From: Malus domestica | Lineage: Eukaryota; Streptophyta; Magnoliopsida; Rosales; Rosaceae | Length of the DNA: 64,000 nt | Direction: 5' to 3' | NCBI RefSeq assembly: GCF_042453785.1 | Contig: NC_091670.1 | Location: 40,807,501 to 40,871,500, forward strand | In this document: piece after piece, positions 10,369 through 20,670 of the stretch | How the letters are laid out: each line of letters starts with the position of its first letter | Position numbering within the stretch: position 1 is the stretch's first letter | The notes under the pieces: model-generated | Told to the model about the DNA's origin: nothing | The model's database searches: none | What the model saw: the letters and a program-made list of their open reading frames with translations, nothing else | Translations under genes and position numbers: made by a program

Positions 10369-11790
10369 ATGGCGTCACTCCACCCCTCTGAGTTGGACTC
10401 CGCCGCCACCGACTCGGTCGCGTCGACCCCGCGCTCGGACCACCCGTCCCACGACCTCAACTCACGTGTACGGTTCATGTGCAGCTTCGGCGGCAAGATC
10501 CTGCCGCGCCCGCACGACAATCAGCTTCGCTATGTCGGCGGCGATACCCGAATTGTCGCTGTGCATCGCACCACCTCTTTCTCCGCCCTTCTCTCGAAGC
10601 TCTGCAAACTCTCAGGCAAGTAAACTCGTCGAAACGACGACGTATCATCGCGATTCAGTTGCTTAATTAATCTAATTAATCGCGGGGTTTGATTGTGTGC
10701 GGCAGGGTTGAGTAACGTAACGGTGAAGTACCAGCTGCCGAACGAGGACCTGGACTCGTTGATTTCGGTCACCACGGACGAGGACGTTGACAACATGATG
10801 GAGGAGTACGACCGCATCGCACAGAATCAAAACCCAAAATCGGCGCGGCTCCGCCTCTTTCTCTTCCCCAAAGGCGGCGACGACTCGATTAACTCGCGAT
10901 CCTCCAGCATCAGCTCGCTCCTAGACGGCTCCGCCAAGCGCGAGCACTGGTTCCTCGACGCGCTCAACAGCGGTACGTCGAATTCCGCTATGCTCGAGCG
11001 GGGCCGCTCCGAAGCCTCTTCGATCGTCTCCGAAGTGCCTGACTACTTATTCGGGTTGGACAACTCCGACGACACTCACTCTCGGTGCGGCGATTTCAAA
11101 CCGAAGGCTCGACCCGTATTGAACGACAACGTGTCGGTTTCGGATCCGGGTTCACCTGCCCCGATCACTTCCTCGCCGTTCTGCTCGACGTCGTCTGTGC
11201 CATCCGTCCCGTCGATGCCGAGTCTTCCACCGGTGAAGACCCGACCCGATTCCAATAAAGTCATGGAGACGAAAGAGAATCAATCGGAGATGTTTACCGA
11301 GACGGTTGAGTTGCCCGTGTCGCAAGCAACTGGGTTCGCAGGCAACCCTGGGGTGCAGTATATGCCGGATCCTAATTACCAGGGTCATATGGTCCGGTCA
11401 TTACCCGTCTATTATTATCCGGGTCAGGTTCCACCCACAAACGTACAGGTCCAACCTGTTCCGATTCGGAGGCAGTATGTTCATCAGCAATACCACCAGG
11501 TAGCGAGTCAGATTCCAGTCGGGTACCATAACCCAATACCGGGTATGGGTCAAGTATATGGTGGCGGGTTGAGGCCAGTGGTGGCGATGGACCCGTATGA
11601 CGTGTCAGCTCGGGTGGTTTCCGATGGAGGGAGCCAGCAACAGCAGCTGCAGCAGCAGGTGTACTATGGAGTGAGGAATGGTGCGGTGGTTTCGCCGTAT
11701 AATCCAGGTATGGTGGTGCAATCGGGGGAGGAATGGCAAGGACCCGGACCCGATAAGAATACGGGTCGGGCTCCGAATTCATCATCTTGA
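10369..11790 (+). CDS. PB1 domain-containing protein, GC-AG intron
   Basis: Two exons (10369-10615, 10706-11790) give 443 aa. The PB1 (octicosapeptide/Phox/Bem1p) domain spans about residues 31-130, and the intron falls inside it. It starts 'RVRFMCSFGGKILPRP', with the basic-patch lysine. It continues across the junction as 'KLSG/LSNVTVKYQLP' and has an acidic OPCA-like segment 'SVTTDEDVDNMMEEYDR'. PB1 domains mediate head-to-tail protein pairing. The rest is Ser/Pro-rich and then Gln/Tyr/Pro-rich, likely disordered ('QQQQLQQQVYYG'). Only a donor at 10616 reading G|GCAAGT keeps the frame; the nearby GT gives a stop. The ATG has good context (ataATGGCG). Members are cytosolic scaffold-like proteins of mostly unknown role. 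Coding GC content is far above that of the flanks. Confidence 0.9.
10616..10705 (+). other. GC-AG intron of the PB1 gene
   Basis: The donor AG|GCAAGT matches the usual consensus of GC-type donors, and the acceptor is 'gtgcggcag'. Splicing here restores the PB1 reading 'LSGLSNVTVKY'. Using the GT four bases later shifts the frame. Confidence 0.75.
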
Positions 11791-12882
11791 CCAATGCATG
11801 AATGAAACAAACATCTAGTTACTGTGATTTGGATTGTTATTTATTTTATAATTTTGTGATTGCTTGATGATTGGTTGATGAGTGAGTGATGATCCAAACT
11901 GTAATTAGCATTTTGAACTTGGTATTGTGATGAAATTATGAAGGGTTGTTTTTACCTTGTTTTGATTTTCATGGGATAAATGGTGTATATGGAAAAGTGA
12001 AAACTTTTGCTTTCAAAGGCTTTCCCTTTATCTTTTGTGAATATAAAAGTTGTTTTTTTCTTAAACAAAACAAGTCTAATAAAGTTGTTTGTAAAGTTGT
12101 TGAGTTTTAATTCTATATTGATATGAATTGGAATTGGAATTGAAATCGGTATGAAAAAAGAAGATGGAAATGAACTGGTTCAGCTCTTGCATGACATCGT
12201 GGATTCGAACATCTGTCGGTAGATAATCTACCATTTAATCTAACAAAATCTATCGTTTGTACTTACAACGAGTAGGATTATCTCCCTTTCCACTTTCCTT
12301 CCCTCCATTCCCCTCCTCTCTCTCCTTATTCTTTTTCTTTCTCTCTACAGAGAATGCAACACAAGATCCTTACGTGGACTTAATTGTGAGCGTTCAAATG
12401 GAGAGACAGGGAAAATGCGAGAGGAGGAGAGAGTCCGAATTCTATTTACAGAGAGAATTTGACTGCAAATGTAATGTCGCGTTTTAGTCTTACCATTGTG
12501 ATAGTGATTTCGTTCTCTCATTTTTTTTATTCATGCACTATTATTCTAGTTTCTATATATTGATTCTATTTTGATATATTCAATCTTACGACTAAATTTT
12601 AAAAGAGAAAAATAATGCTAGAAGAGAGAAATGAGAGTTTGAAACCGGGCTCACTTTTGATAGTATCTCCTCCGTGTGGCAAGCTCGTTTTAGGACATTA
12701 TTGGGGTTGCGCGATCCCTAACTATTTGGTGTAGTTTTCTTCATTGTGGACTTATAAATATGTCATTGCCTTGAGAAAGTTTGAGTAGACCGAGGCAGGA
12801 ATAGTATTGGCCGGCCCATGACTGTCTACGGTTAGATAACCTTTGTTGGGTTAACCATCCCCCCTCCCCATCGCTTGTTTGG
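11791..12882. other. PB1 3' region and spacer
   Basis: AT-rich 3' flank. A CT-rich run lies at 12284-12345 and a small plus-strand frame follows, with no recognisable protein. Confidence 0.45.
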
Positions 12883-13054
12883 TTGAGAAATTTTTTATTG
12901 TGACCGGAATATGAATGATATATCACGTGCTTTTATATAAGTGGTGAAAATTTTTAATTTTCAAGCTATTAACTTTTAAACACACATATTCTATCATTTG
13001 TATGGTGACACATGGTGTACCACCCCGTGTTCTAGTCACACTAAAAAATCTCTC
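12883..13054. mobile_element. Foldback MITE, 7-bp TSD
   Basis: Left end 'GAGAAATTTTTTATTGTGAC' and right end 'GTCACACTAAAAAATCTCTC' are inverted. 'tgtttgg' repeats at 12876-12882 and 13055-13061. The same family occurs at 45367-45543, and pieces lie near 45850-46115 and 56790-56930. Confidence 0.7.
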
Positions 13055-13834
13055 TGTTTGGAGATGCTTCTAAAAGGAATAAAAGTGCATTAGGACTAGG
13101 TGATTCTCAAACAACTGCTCCAAAGCGACAATTGACGCGGGGTCATAGAAGAAGGGCTCAATCTGCCCCCTAGTGGTTATAGATGGGCTTAAACAACTAC
13201 TCCGTACATTTGGAAGAGCATAGCTTTGACATAGAATTGCCATAATTGGCCGAATCTTGTAGTCTATTTTAAATCAGTCTAACTTAATTCTTGAAGTTAG
13301 TCAGGTCTGAAATAACCCAATGCAACAAACGCTCCTTAAAAAGGGGCAAGTGCCTGTCAAAAGCCTGCTCAAAAGGACTGCCGATTCGTACTAATGTATG
13401 GCATCTTCAGTCCGATCAGATTCAGGTGAAATTCAAGGTTGTTGGGTCACTCTGTCTTCCCCTCAAACACACATTCTTCTTTTCAATATTCTATCATGTA
13501 TGTGACTGACCACTTACTACTACTCGATCGTATGGTTCTGGTTCACATCTAAGAAAAATAAACAAACATTGGCACGGTTTGGGCTTGACACTGAACTCGA
13601 ATGTCCACATAATTTTTCAAGTTTCAAATGGACCAACATCGCCCAACAAGTAAATTAATAAGCCTTGGCATGTTTCTATCTGAGGTTTGTAAGCCTCAGA
13701 TCTGCTTATATATTTTGTGTCCTACGTACCTTTTTTTATTTATATAATTTTTTTGTCCCAATTGGAGGAGCCCCATTATTGCTTAAGGTGATTTGAACAC
13801 GAAAACCAAAGATTTACATATACTCTAGTTAGAA
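13055..13834. other. Intergenic, no gene seen
   Basis: No ORF of recognisable content and no clear repeat. Confidence 0.45.
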
Positions 13835-14028
13835 GATGTATCTATGAGATAGAGGGTCATGACAAAAGACGTAGAGGAAGACCTAGGAAGACTTGTAAAT
13901 TTACTTTAAGAAAAAAATATGGAGTACTTGGAGTTAACAGAAGATTTGACGAAAAACCGAGCACACTGACATTCAAATATTTATATAGCCGATTTCATTT
14001 TGTGGAATAAGGTTTGGTTGTTGTGTTG
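13835..14028 (+). mobile_element. Old RTE LINE 3' end, plus strand
   Basis: Read on the plus strand, the diverged translation runs 'GRPRKTCKFTLRK', then 'MEYLELTEDLTKNRAH'. This aligns to the extreme C-terminus of the RTE reverse transcriptase seen at 14311. It ends in 'ggtttggttgttgtgttg', a worn (TTG)n tail. It is clearly older than the minus-strand copies and faces the next one tail to tail. Confidence 0.7.
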
Positions 14029-14310
14029 GAGGAGGCCACACCTTTGTCTTACTAGTAACTTTCTTTTACTACCCACAAACGATATCATAGGACGCTGGTA
14101 ATCTGCCTGCATGGGAGCAAGGCGTGAATGCATGCACTCATAACATAAAGTGAGACAGAAAAGCAGAAAGAAAAAGCTTAACAGCTGGGATTTGAATATT
14201 CAATTCACCAGAAAATAAAAAAAGTAGGGATGCGATTTCGATTTGTGGTCATAAAAAAAAAACTTATTTAGTTTTAGGTAGGCTTTCTCTCGAACCAATG
14301 CCAATTGCCA

Positions 14311-14930
14311 AACAACAACAACAACAACAACAAAGCATTTTCCCACTAAGTGGGGTCGGCTATATGAATCCTAGAACGCCATTGCGCTCGGTTTTGTGTC
14401 ATGTCCTCCGTTAGATCCAAGTACTCTAAGTCTTTTCTTAGAGTCTCTTCCAAAGTTTTCCTAGGTTTTCCTCTACCCCTTCGGCCCTGAACCTCTGTCC
14501 CGTAGTCACATCTTCGAATCGGAGCGTCAGTAGGCCTTCTTTGCACATGTCCAAATCACCGGAACCGATTTTCTCTCATCTTTCCTTCAATTTCGGCTAC
14601 TCCTACTTTACCTCGGATATCCTCATTCCCAATCTTATCCTTTCTCGTGTGCCCACACATCCCACGAAGCATCCTTATCCCCGCTACACCCATTTTGTGT
14701 ACGTGTTGATGCTTCACCGCCCAACATTCTGTGCCATACAACATCGCTGACCTTATTGCCGTCCTATAAAATTTTCCCTTGAGCTTCAGTGGCCTACGAC
14801 GGTCACACAACACTCCGGATGCACTCTTACACTTCATCCATCCAGCTTGTATTCTATGGTTGAGATCTCCATCTAATTCTCCGTTCTCTTGCAAGATAGA
14901 TCCTAGGTAGCGAAAACGGTCGCTTTTTGT
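14311..14930 (-). mobile_element. RTE-type LINE, truncated 3' end with (TTG)n tail
   Basis: Minus-strand frames encode the C-terminal tail of an RTE-clade reverse transcriptase: 'RFRYLGSILQENGELDGD', 'MLYGTECWAVKHQHVHKMG', '[17 protein letters not shown]' and 'DLEYLDLTEDMTQNRAQW'. The last part lies in a different frame from the first, so the copy is inactive. The 3' end is a short UTR and (TTG)n, seen as (CAA)n at 14313-14333. RTE elements typically end in short repeats and insert 5'-truncated. Here the 5' side is not host DNA but a partial LTR; the same junction recurs at 60510. Confidence 0.88.
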
Positions 14931-16439
14931 GATCTTTGCTAGATTGCTCCGGTCATTAGTGTGGATAAGTATATAAATGGATAGAGATAGGAAAGCCAAC
15001 ACAAGATGTACGTGATTCACCCAGATTGGCTACGTTCACGGAATAGAGGAGTTCTCATTAATTATGAAGGGTTTACACAAGTACATAGGTTCAAGCTCTC
15101 CTTTAGTGAGTACAAGTGAATGATCTAGTACAAATGACATTAGGAAATATTGTGGGAGAATGATCTCGTAATCACGAAACTTCTAAGTATCGGAGTGTGG
15201 TATCATCTTGACTTGCCTTATCTGTCTCATAGGTAGATGTGACATCTTCTCTGGAAGTACTCTTCCTCCATCCAGGGGTGGTATCTTTAACTGGTGGAGA
15301 TGCACAAGGTAATGTATCAATTTCACTTGAAGCTTACTTGTAGTTTCAGGCTTGGTCAAGCGCGATACAAACCATGTAGTAGGAGTCCCCAAGTCGCCGA
15401 GCTAGGGGATCTGCTGAAAGAGGTGACAGACAAGGTAAGCAATCAGAGCTCCGGCTGATTGTTCACATTCTCCTTATCTTGCAGGCAGCATGAAGGATAA
15501 AGAGAAGAAAAATGAGAAGAGATGATATGGGATACTTTTGCTTTTGAAGAAGTAACTTTCCACAGGCTTATTCTTGAACTGAGCTGGAGGGTTTTCTGGT
15601 TTCCTCCAGAGTATAAGGCCGACTGAAGAATTTGAGGGTAAAAACAAGTCCATCAAATCTAGAGTATGTTCGACCCTGCTGATATGGGATACTTTTGCTT
15701 TTGACAGAGTAATGGATGTATCGGCACGTGTGCTGTTACGTTTGTCTCCACATGCTTCCTTGTATCATTCTCACTTGCCCTATTTGTTCCTCAGGCAGAT
15801 GCGGTATCTTCCCTGGGAGCATAAGATGTTGAAGATGAGTACTCGAGAGCAATACCAGGTAAGTAATCAGGTAAGGGGTTCCAGGCAGTCAGTTCCTGGC
15901 TAGAAGCTTGATTCCAAGTGCTGACTGATTGCTCTCTTTTTCCTTGTCTTGCAGGTAAGAACAAGGCCAAAGGAAAAGACAGGGAAAAAGCATGATATGA
16001 GATACTCTTGCTTTTAACCCTGATGATATGGGATATTCTTGCTCTAGTATAGCTTGTTTGCAGAGGTATTATCAGGGGGGAAGAAAGCTGAGTATTTCGA
16101 AAGGCTTCGTTGGGAGTGCCCTCTCAGATATGAGGAAGGGTTGAGCATTTTTGCAGGTCTGCCTGTCCGTTGGGGATGGAGGTCGACATATATAGGAGTC
16201 TCCCTAACAGCAAGTGGTAATGTTATTCCTTTACCCTGCTTGGTCATAGCACGGTAGTGGGAGCTGCCAGCTTCACATGTTTTAACTCTGTCAGAGCACT
16301 TTGAAAAAGTGGTCTGTGGTATCTGGAAAGCTGATGTTGCGTGTGAGGATTACAGACAAGCTTTATCCAAGGAGATCCGGCTTTTGAAGTTGGGAAAGTG
16401 GTGCCTCTTCGGTTTTCGAACAAGCAATCATATCGAGGA

Positions 16440-17750
16440 TCTGGCTCTCGAGATTCGGAGAATGATGCCTCTTCGATTTTTGAGAAAGCAATCATGCTGG
16501 GGGTCTGGCTCTCGAGATTCGGAGAGCGGTGTATCTTCGATTTTTGAGAAAGTAATCATGTTGTGAGTCTGGCTCTCGAGATTCGGAGGGCGGTGCCTCT
16601 TCGATTTTGGAGCAAGCAATCTTGTTGGGAGTGTTTTCTCGAATGTGAGTAAAGGTTGGGCATGTTTGCTAGTCTACCTTGCCACAAAGCACAGAGGTTG
16701 ACACACAGGGACTTTCCAATTATCCAGCAATGGTACTGTTCCTTTACCCTCTTCGATTTTTGAGAAAGTAGTCATGTTGGGAGTCTGGCCCTCGAGATTC
16801 GGAGGACGGTGGATTTTGGAGCAAGCGATCTTGTTGGGAGTGTTTTCTCGAATGTGAGTAAAGGTTGGGCATGTTTGCTAGTCTACCTTGCCACGAAGCA
16901 CAGAGGTTGACACACAGGGACTTTCCAGTTATCCAGCAGTGGTACTGTTCCTTTACCCTTGTGGGTAATAATATGGTAGTTAGACCTTCAAAGTTTATGT
17001 GTCTAAACTTTGTTAGTGCTGTTTCTTTGCTATTCTTTTACCCTTCTTGGTCAGAGCGATGTAGTGGGAGCTGCAAGTTTCACGTGCTCAACTTTGGCAG
17101 AGAACTTTGGCAAAGTTATCTGTGGTACCCATGAGCTATTGTTGCGTGTGGGAAGTGGGTGATTGAACAGTAAGATTCATGTGCTTTCTACTTCACCAGA
17201 AGTCTTCGACAGAATGCCCATAATTTCCGCAAAGCTGAGTGTGCGTGTGACAGGTGCTGACAAGGCTGGAAAAGTAGGTGCCTCTTCGATTTCTGAGATC
17301 GGCCCTCGTGGTCTTTGAGCAGCCCAGATTTTGAGAAAGCGAGCGCCTCTTCGATTTTTGAGAAAGCAATCATGGTGGGGGTCTGGCTCTCGAGATTCGG
17401 AGAGCGGCGTCTCTTCGAATTTTGAGAAAGTAATCATGTTGGGAGTCTGGCTCTCGAGATTCGGAGGGCGGTGCCCTCTTCGATTTTGGAGCAAGCAATC
17501 TTGTTGGGAGTGTTTTCTCGAATGTGAGTAAAGGTTGGGCATGTTTGCTAGTCTACCTTGCCACGAAGCACAGAGGTTGACACACAGGGACTTTCCAATT
17601 ATCCAGCAATGGTACTGTTCCTTTACCCTCTCTTCGATTTTTGAGAAAGTAGTCATGTTGGGAGTCTGGCTCTCGAGATTCAGAGGACGGTGCCTCTTCG
17701 ATTTTGGAGCAAGCAATCTTGTTAGGAGTTTTCTCGAATGTGAGTAAAGG
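16440..17750. repeat. Tandem array, about 218-bp units with 65-bp sub-blocks
   Basis: Blocks start with 'gtgagtaaaggttgggcatg' (16643, 16853, 17524, 17741) and contain 'cctcttcgatttttgagaaa' plus 'ggctctcgagattcgg'. In copy 2 the same block is spaced exactly 218 bp (62308, 62526, 62744). Overlapping ORFs on both strands are products of the repeat. Confidence 0.8.
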
Positions 17751-18165
17751 TTGGGCATGTTTGCTAGTCTACCTTGCTACGAAGCACAGAGGTTGACACA
17801 CAGGGACTTTCCAATTATCCAGCAGTGGTACTGTTCCTTTACCCTTGTGGGTAATAATATGGTAGCTAGACCTTCAAAATTTATGTGTCTAAACTTTGTT
17901 AGTACTGTTTCTTTGCTATTCTTTTACCCTTCTTGGTTAGAGCGATGTAGTAGGAGCTGCAAGCTTCACGTGCTCAACTTTGGCAGAGAACTTTGGCAAA
18001 GTTATCTGTGGTACCCATGAGCTATTGTTGCGTGTGGGAAGTGGGTGATTGAGCAGTAAGATTCATGTGCTTTCTACTTCACCAGAAGTCTTTGACAGAA
18101 TGCCCATAATTTCCGCAAAGCTGAGTGTGCGTGTGATAGGTGTTGACAAGGCTGGAAAAGTAGGT

Positions 18166-18375
18166 GCCTCTTCGATTTCTGAGATCGGCCCTCGTGGTCT
18201 CTGAGCAGCCCAACTTATGAGAAAGCGAGCGCCTCTTCGATTTCTGAGATTGGCCTTCGTGGTCTTCGAGCAGCCCAGCTTTTGAGAAAGCAAACGCCTC
18301 TTCGATTTCTGAGATCAACCCTCGTGGTCTCTGAGCAGCCCAGCTTTTGAGAAAGCAAACGCCTCTTCGATTTCT
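18166..18375. repeat. 65-bp tandem array
   Basis: Unit starts at 18166, 18231, 18296 and 18361, each with 'gcctcttcgatttctgag'. The matching array of copy 2 is at 63172-63410. It lies just upstream of the antisense ORF. Confidence 0.85.
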
Positions 18376-18515
18376 GAAGCTCCGTCGAGTGCAGATTTTT
18401 ATAGGGGCTGACATTAAGTTCTAAAGCACACTTGAAATCCACCAGTAGAAGCTCCATTCTTGCACTTCTAAGATCTTGATTTATCCGACCTCTTCTTTCT
18501 TCAACACCTTTGAAA

Positions 18516-19190
18516 ATGTCTGGCCCCTCCGACCATCGTTTTGACTTGAACCTTGTTGAAGAGGCAGCCCCGCCTTCTCCAGACAACATATGGCGCCCAT
18601 CCTTCGTCTCCCCTACTGGTCCTCTTACCGTTGGGGATTCCGTAATGAAGAATGATATGACCGCTGCGGTGGTGGCCAGGAACCTTCTCACTCCCAAAGA
18701 TAACAGACTACTTTCCAAACGGTCTGATGAGTTAGCTGTTAAGGATTCGCTGGCTCTCAGTGTTCAGTGTGCAGGTTCTGTGTCTAATATGGCCCAACGC
18801 CTATTTGCTCGAACCCGCCAAGTTGAATCATTGGCGGCTGAAGTGATGAGTCTCAAACAGGAGATTAGAGGGCTCAAGCATGAGAATAAACAGTTGCACC
18901 GGCTCGCTCATGACTATGCTACAAACATGAAGAGGAAGCTTGACCAGATGAAGGAGTCTGATGGTCAGGTTTTACTTGATCATCAGAGATTTGTGGGTTT
19001 GTTCCAAAGGCATTTATTGCCTTCATCTTCTGGGGCTGTACCGCGTAATGAAGCTCCAAATGATCAACCTCTGATGCCTCCTCCTGCTAGGGTTCTGTCC
19101 AGTACTGAGGCTCCGAATGATCCCCTTCCGGTGCCTTCTCTTTCTGGGGCTCTACCGACTGCTGAGACTTCTCCTAAGCAACCTTTGTGA
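18516..19190 (+). CDS. Coiled-coil protein encoded by the repeat (antisense extra ORF)
   Basis: Intact 224-aa frame from ATG 18516. The N-terminus 'MSGPSDHRFDLNLVEE' contains an EAR-like DLNL. A middle part rich in Ser/Ala ('NMAQRLFARTRQVESLA') leads into a heptad-type coiled coil ('VMSLKQEIRGLKHENKQL', about residues 105-150). Then comes 'FVGLFQRHLLPSSSG' and a Pro-rich repeat tail ('EAPNDQPLMPPP' type units). I recognise this as a protein found many times in Rosaceae genomes; no function is known to me. It runs antisense to the LTR fragment at 14931. An AATAAA lies at 19258. A near-identical copy starts at 63544, and most differences between the two are silent. Confidence 0.7.
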   Translation: MSGPSDHRFDLNLVEEAAPPSPDNIWRPSFVSPTGPLTVGDSVMKNDMTAAVVARNLLTPKDNRLLSKRSDELAVKDSLALSVQCAGSVSNMAQRLFARTRQVESLAAEVMSLKQEIRGLKHENKQLHRLAHDYATNMKRKLDQMKESDGQVLLDHQRFVGLFQRHLLPSSSGAVPRNEAPNDQPLMPPPARVLSSTEAPNDPLPVPSLSGALPTAETSPKQPL

Positions 19191-19254
19191 AGGCTCCCTC
19201 TTGTTTGTTTATTTTGACTTATGTATATGTACATATTTGTAGCTTATCGGGAAT

Positions 19255-19268
19255 ATCAATAAATAAGC
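19255..19268 (+). terminator. Possible polyadenylation signal of the coiled-coil ORF
   Basis: 'atcaataaataagc' carries AATAAA about 68 bp after the stop codon on the same strand. Confidence 0.35.
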
Positions 19269-19440
19269 TTTCCTTCATTTCAACGTTTGTGTTAAATACA
19301 CCAAATCATTCTTCGCTAAGTTCTTTGAATTTTCTTTTGTTGAAGCTTGTATGTGGAAGCTTTGTGAGTGGAGCATGTAGGTTGAGGTAGTGTTCCCTTA
19401 ATTTCCCGAGTGAGGAAAACTTCTCGGTTGGAGACTTGGA

Positions 19441-20670
19441 AAATCCAAGTCACTGAGTGGGATCGGCTATATGAATCTTAGAACGCCATTGTGCTCGGTC
19501 CTGTGTCATGTCCTTCGTTAGATTCAAGTACTCTAAGTCTTTTCTTAGAGTCTCTTCCAAAGTTTTCCTAGGTCTTCCTCTACCCCTTCGGCCCTGAACC
19601 TCTGTCCCATAGTCGCATCTTCTAATCGGAGCGTCAGTAGGCCTTCTTTGCACATGTCCAAACCACCGTAACCGATTTTCTCTCATCTTTCCTTCAATTT
19701 CGGCTACTCCTACTTTACCCCGGATATCCTCATTCTGTTGTGCTAGGATAGCACCAAACCTTATGGAACCAACTCAATCTAACCCACAGGAAATTTATCA
19801 AATGAAAATGCAAGAACAATATAGAAAATAACACCAAGATTTTAACGAGGTTCCTCCACAGTCAGTGTAACTGGAGTACGTCCTCGGAGCAGTAGGAGCT
19901 CACCCAATAATCCACTATCAACCAAATGGGAGTTTACAAAGTGTTGGCAATCTCACAACCCAAATAACCCAATACACCCAATAGCTCTCACACACCAAAG
20001 AAACAAATAGAGAAGAAAATATAATGAATAATTTCTTCTCTATACATATAGCTCAAAGCTATTACAACAACAATTACTTTGGTTGATGATTACTAATCAA
20101 ATGAAGCAACAACTTCTTCTTTCTTTTGGGCTCTCTACAACTCTCCTTGCTCTCTCAAAGATGGACTTCTAAAAACTGAAAAATGGTGCAGCCTACCTTT
20201 CTCTTTTCTTCTCCGAAACCAAACCTATTATGGCTTTGACAAAGCCATAAAACAAGCCACAAGACAATCCATAAAACAAGGAAATATTAGACAAGTTCCA
20301 TGTTTTCCTCCCCAAAACAAGGAAGGATGTTGTCCACCTTTTTTTTTCTTTTGAATTGTTTTGTTGTCCACTTGGCAACTTGGCCAATTATTCAACACAT
20401 TCCTAATCTTATCCTTTCTCGTGTGCCCACACATCCAACGAAGCATCCTCATCTCCGCTACACCCATTTTGTGTACGTGTTGATGCTTCACCGCCCAACA
20501 TTCTGTGCCATACAGCATCGCCGGCCTTATTGCCGTCCTATAAAATTTTCCCTTGAGCTTCAGTGGCATACGGCGGTCACACAACACGCCGGATGCACTC
20601 TTCCACTTCATCCATCCAGCTTGTATTCTATGGTTGAGATCTCCATCTAATTCTCCGTTCTTTTGCAAGA
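19441..20670 (-). mobile_element. RTE LINE 3' fragment split by a solo LTR
   Basis: 19441-19735 and 20398-20670 together cover the same C-terminal region of the RTE reverse transcriptase as 14311-14930, without the (TTG)n tail. The frame carries '[17 protein letters not shown]' and 'KWKSASGVLCDRRMPLK'. A Copia-type solo LTR sits in the middle with a clear target duplication. Its 5' edge at 20670 lies near the same RTE position as the other copies. Confidence 0.85.
19736..20397 (-). mobile_element. Solo LTR, Copia-like, in RTE fragment
   Basis: A 662-bp unit running TGTTG...CAACA and flanked by the 5-bp duplication 'cattc' (19731-19735, 20398-20402). The interrupted RTE sequence reads on directly across it. 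On the minus strand its 3' part has the typical Copia R/U5 look ('ggaacctcgttaaaatcttg'). It is younger than the RTE copy it sits in. Confidence 0.85.

Larger units (their letters stand above)
14931..19440 (-). mobile_element. LTR-retrotransposon 3' region (Tat-like Ty3/Gypsy), copy 1
   Basis: Minus-strand orientation. 14931-15166 is the R-U5 part of an LTR that is also present in the TRIM at 33234-34508. 15167-15330 matches the TRIM internal region. Beyond this lie about 4 kb with no gag or pol, holding tandem arrays (16440-17750, 18166-18375) and an antisense plus-strand ORF at 18516-19190. A long 3' region with tandem repeats and an antisense extra ORF is described for Tat-lineage Ty3/Gypsy elements, so I place it there by architecture, not by protein match. 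It is a partial element. The right border is near 19440, where another RTE fragment begins. Confidence 0.6.

Noticed and set aside
10278-10817. Antisense ORFs over the PB1 gene
   Set aside because: Shadows of a GC-rich coding region; the sense frame has the domain.
16044-18414. Many overlapping ORFs on both strands, some over 190 codons
   Set aside because: They read through the 218-bp and 65-bp tandem units and repeat the same phrases ('RHRPPNLESQTPNM'); this is a property of the array, not protein coding.
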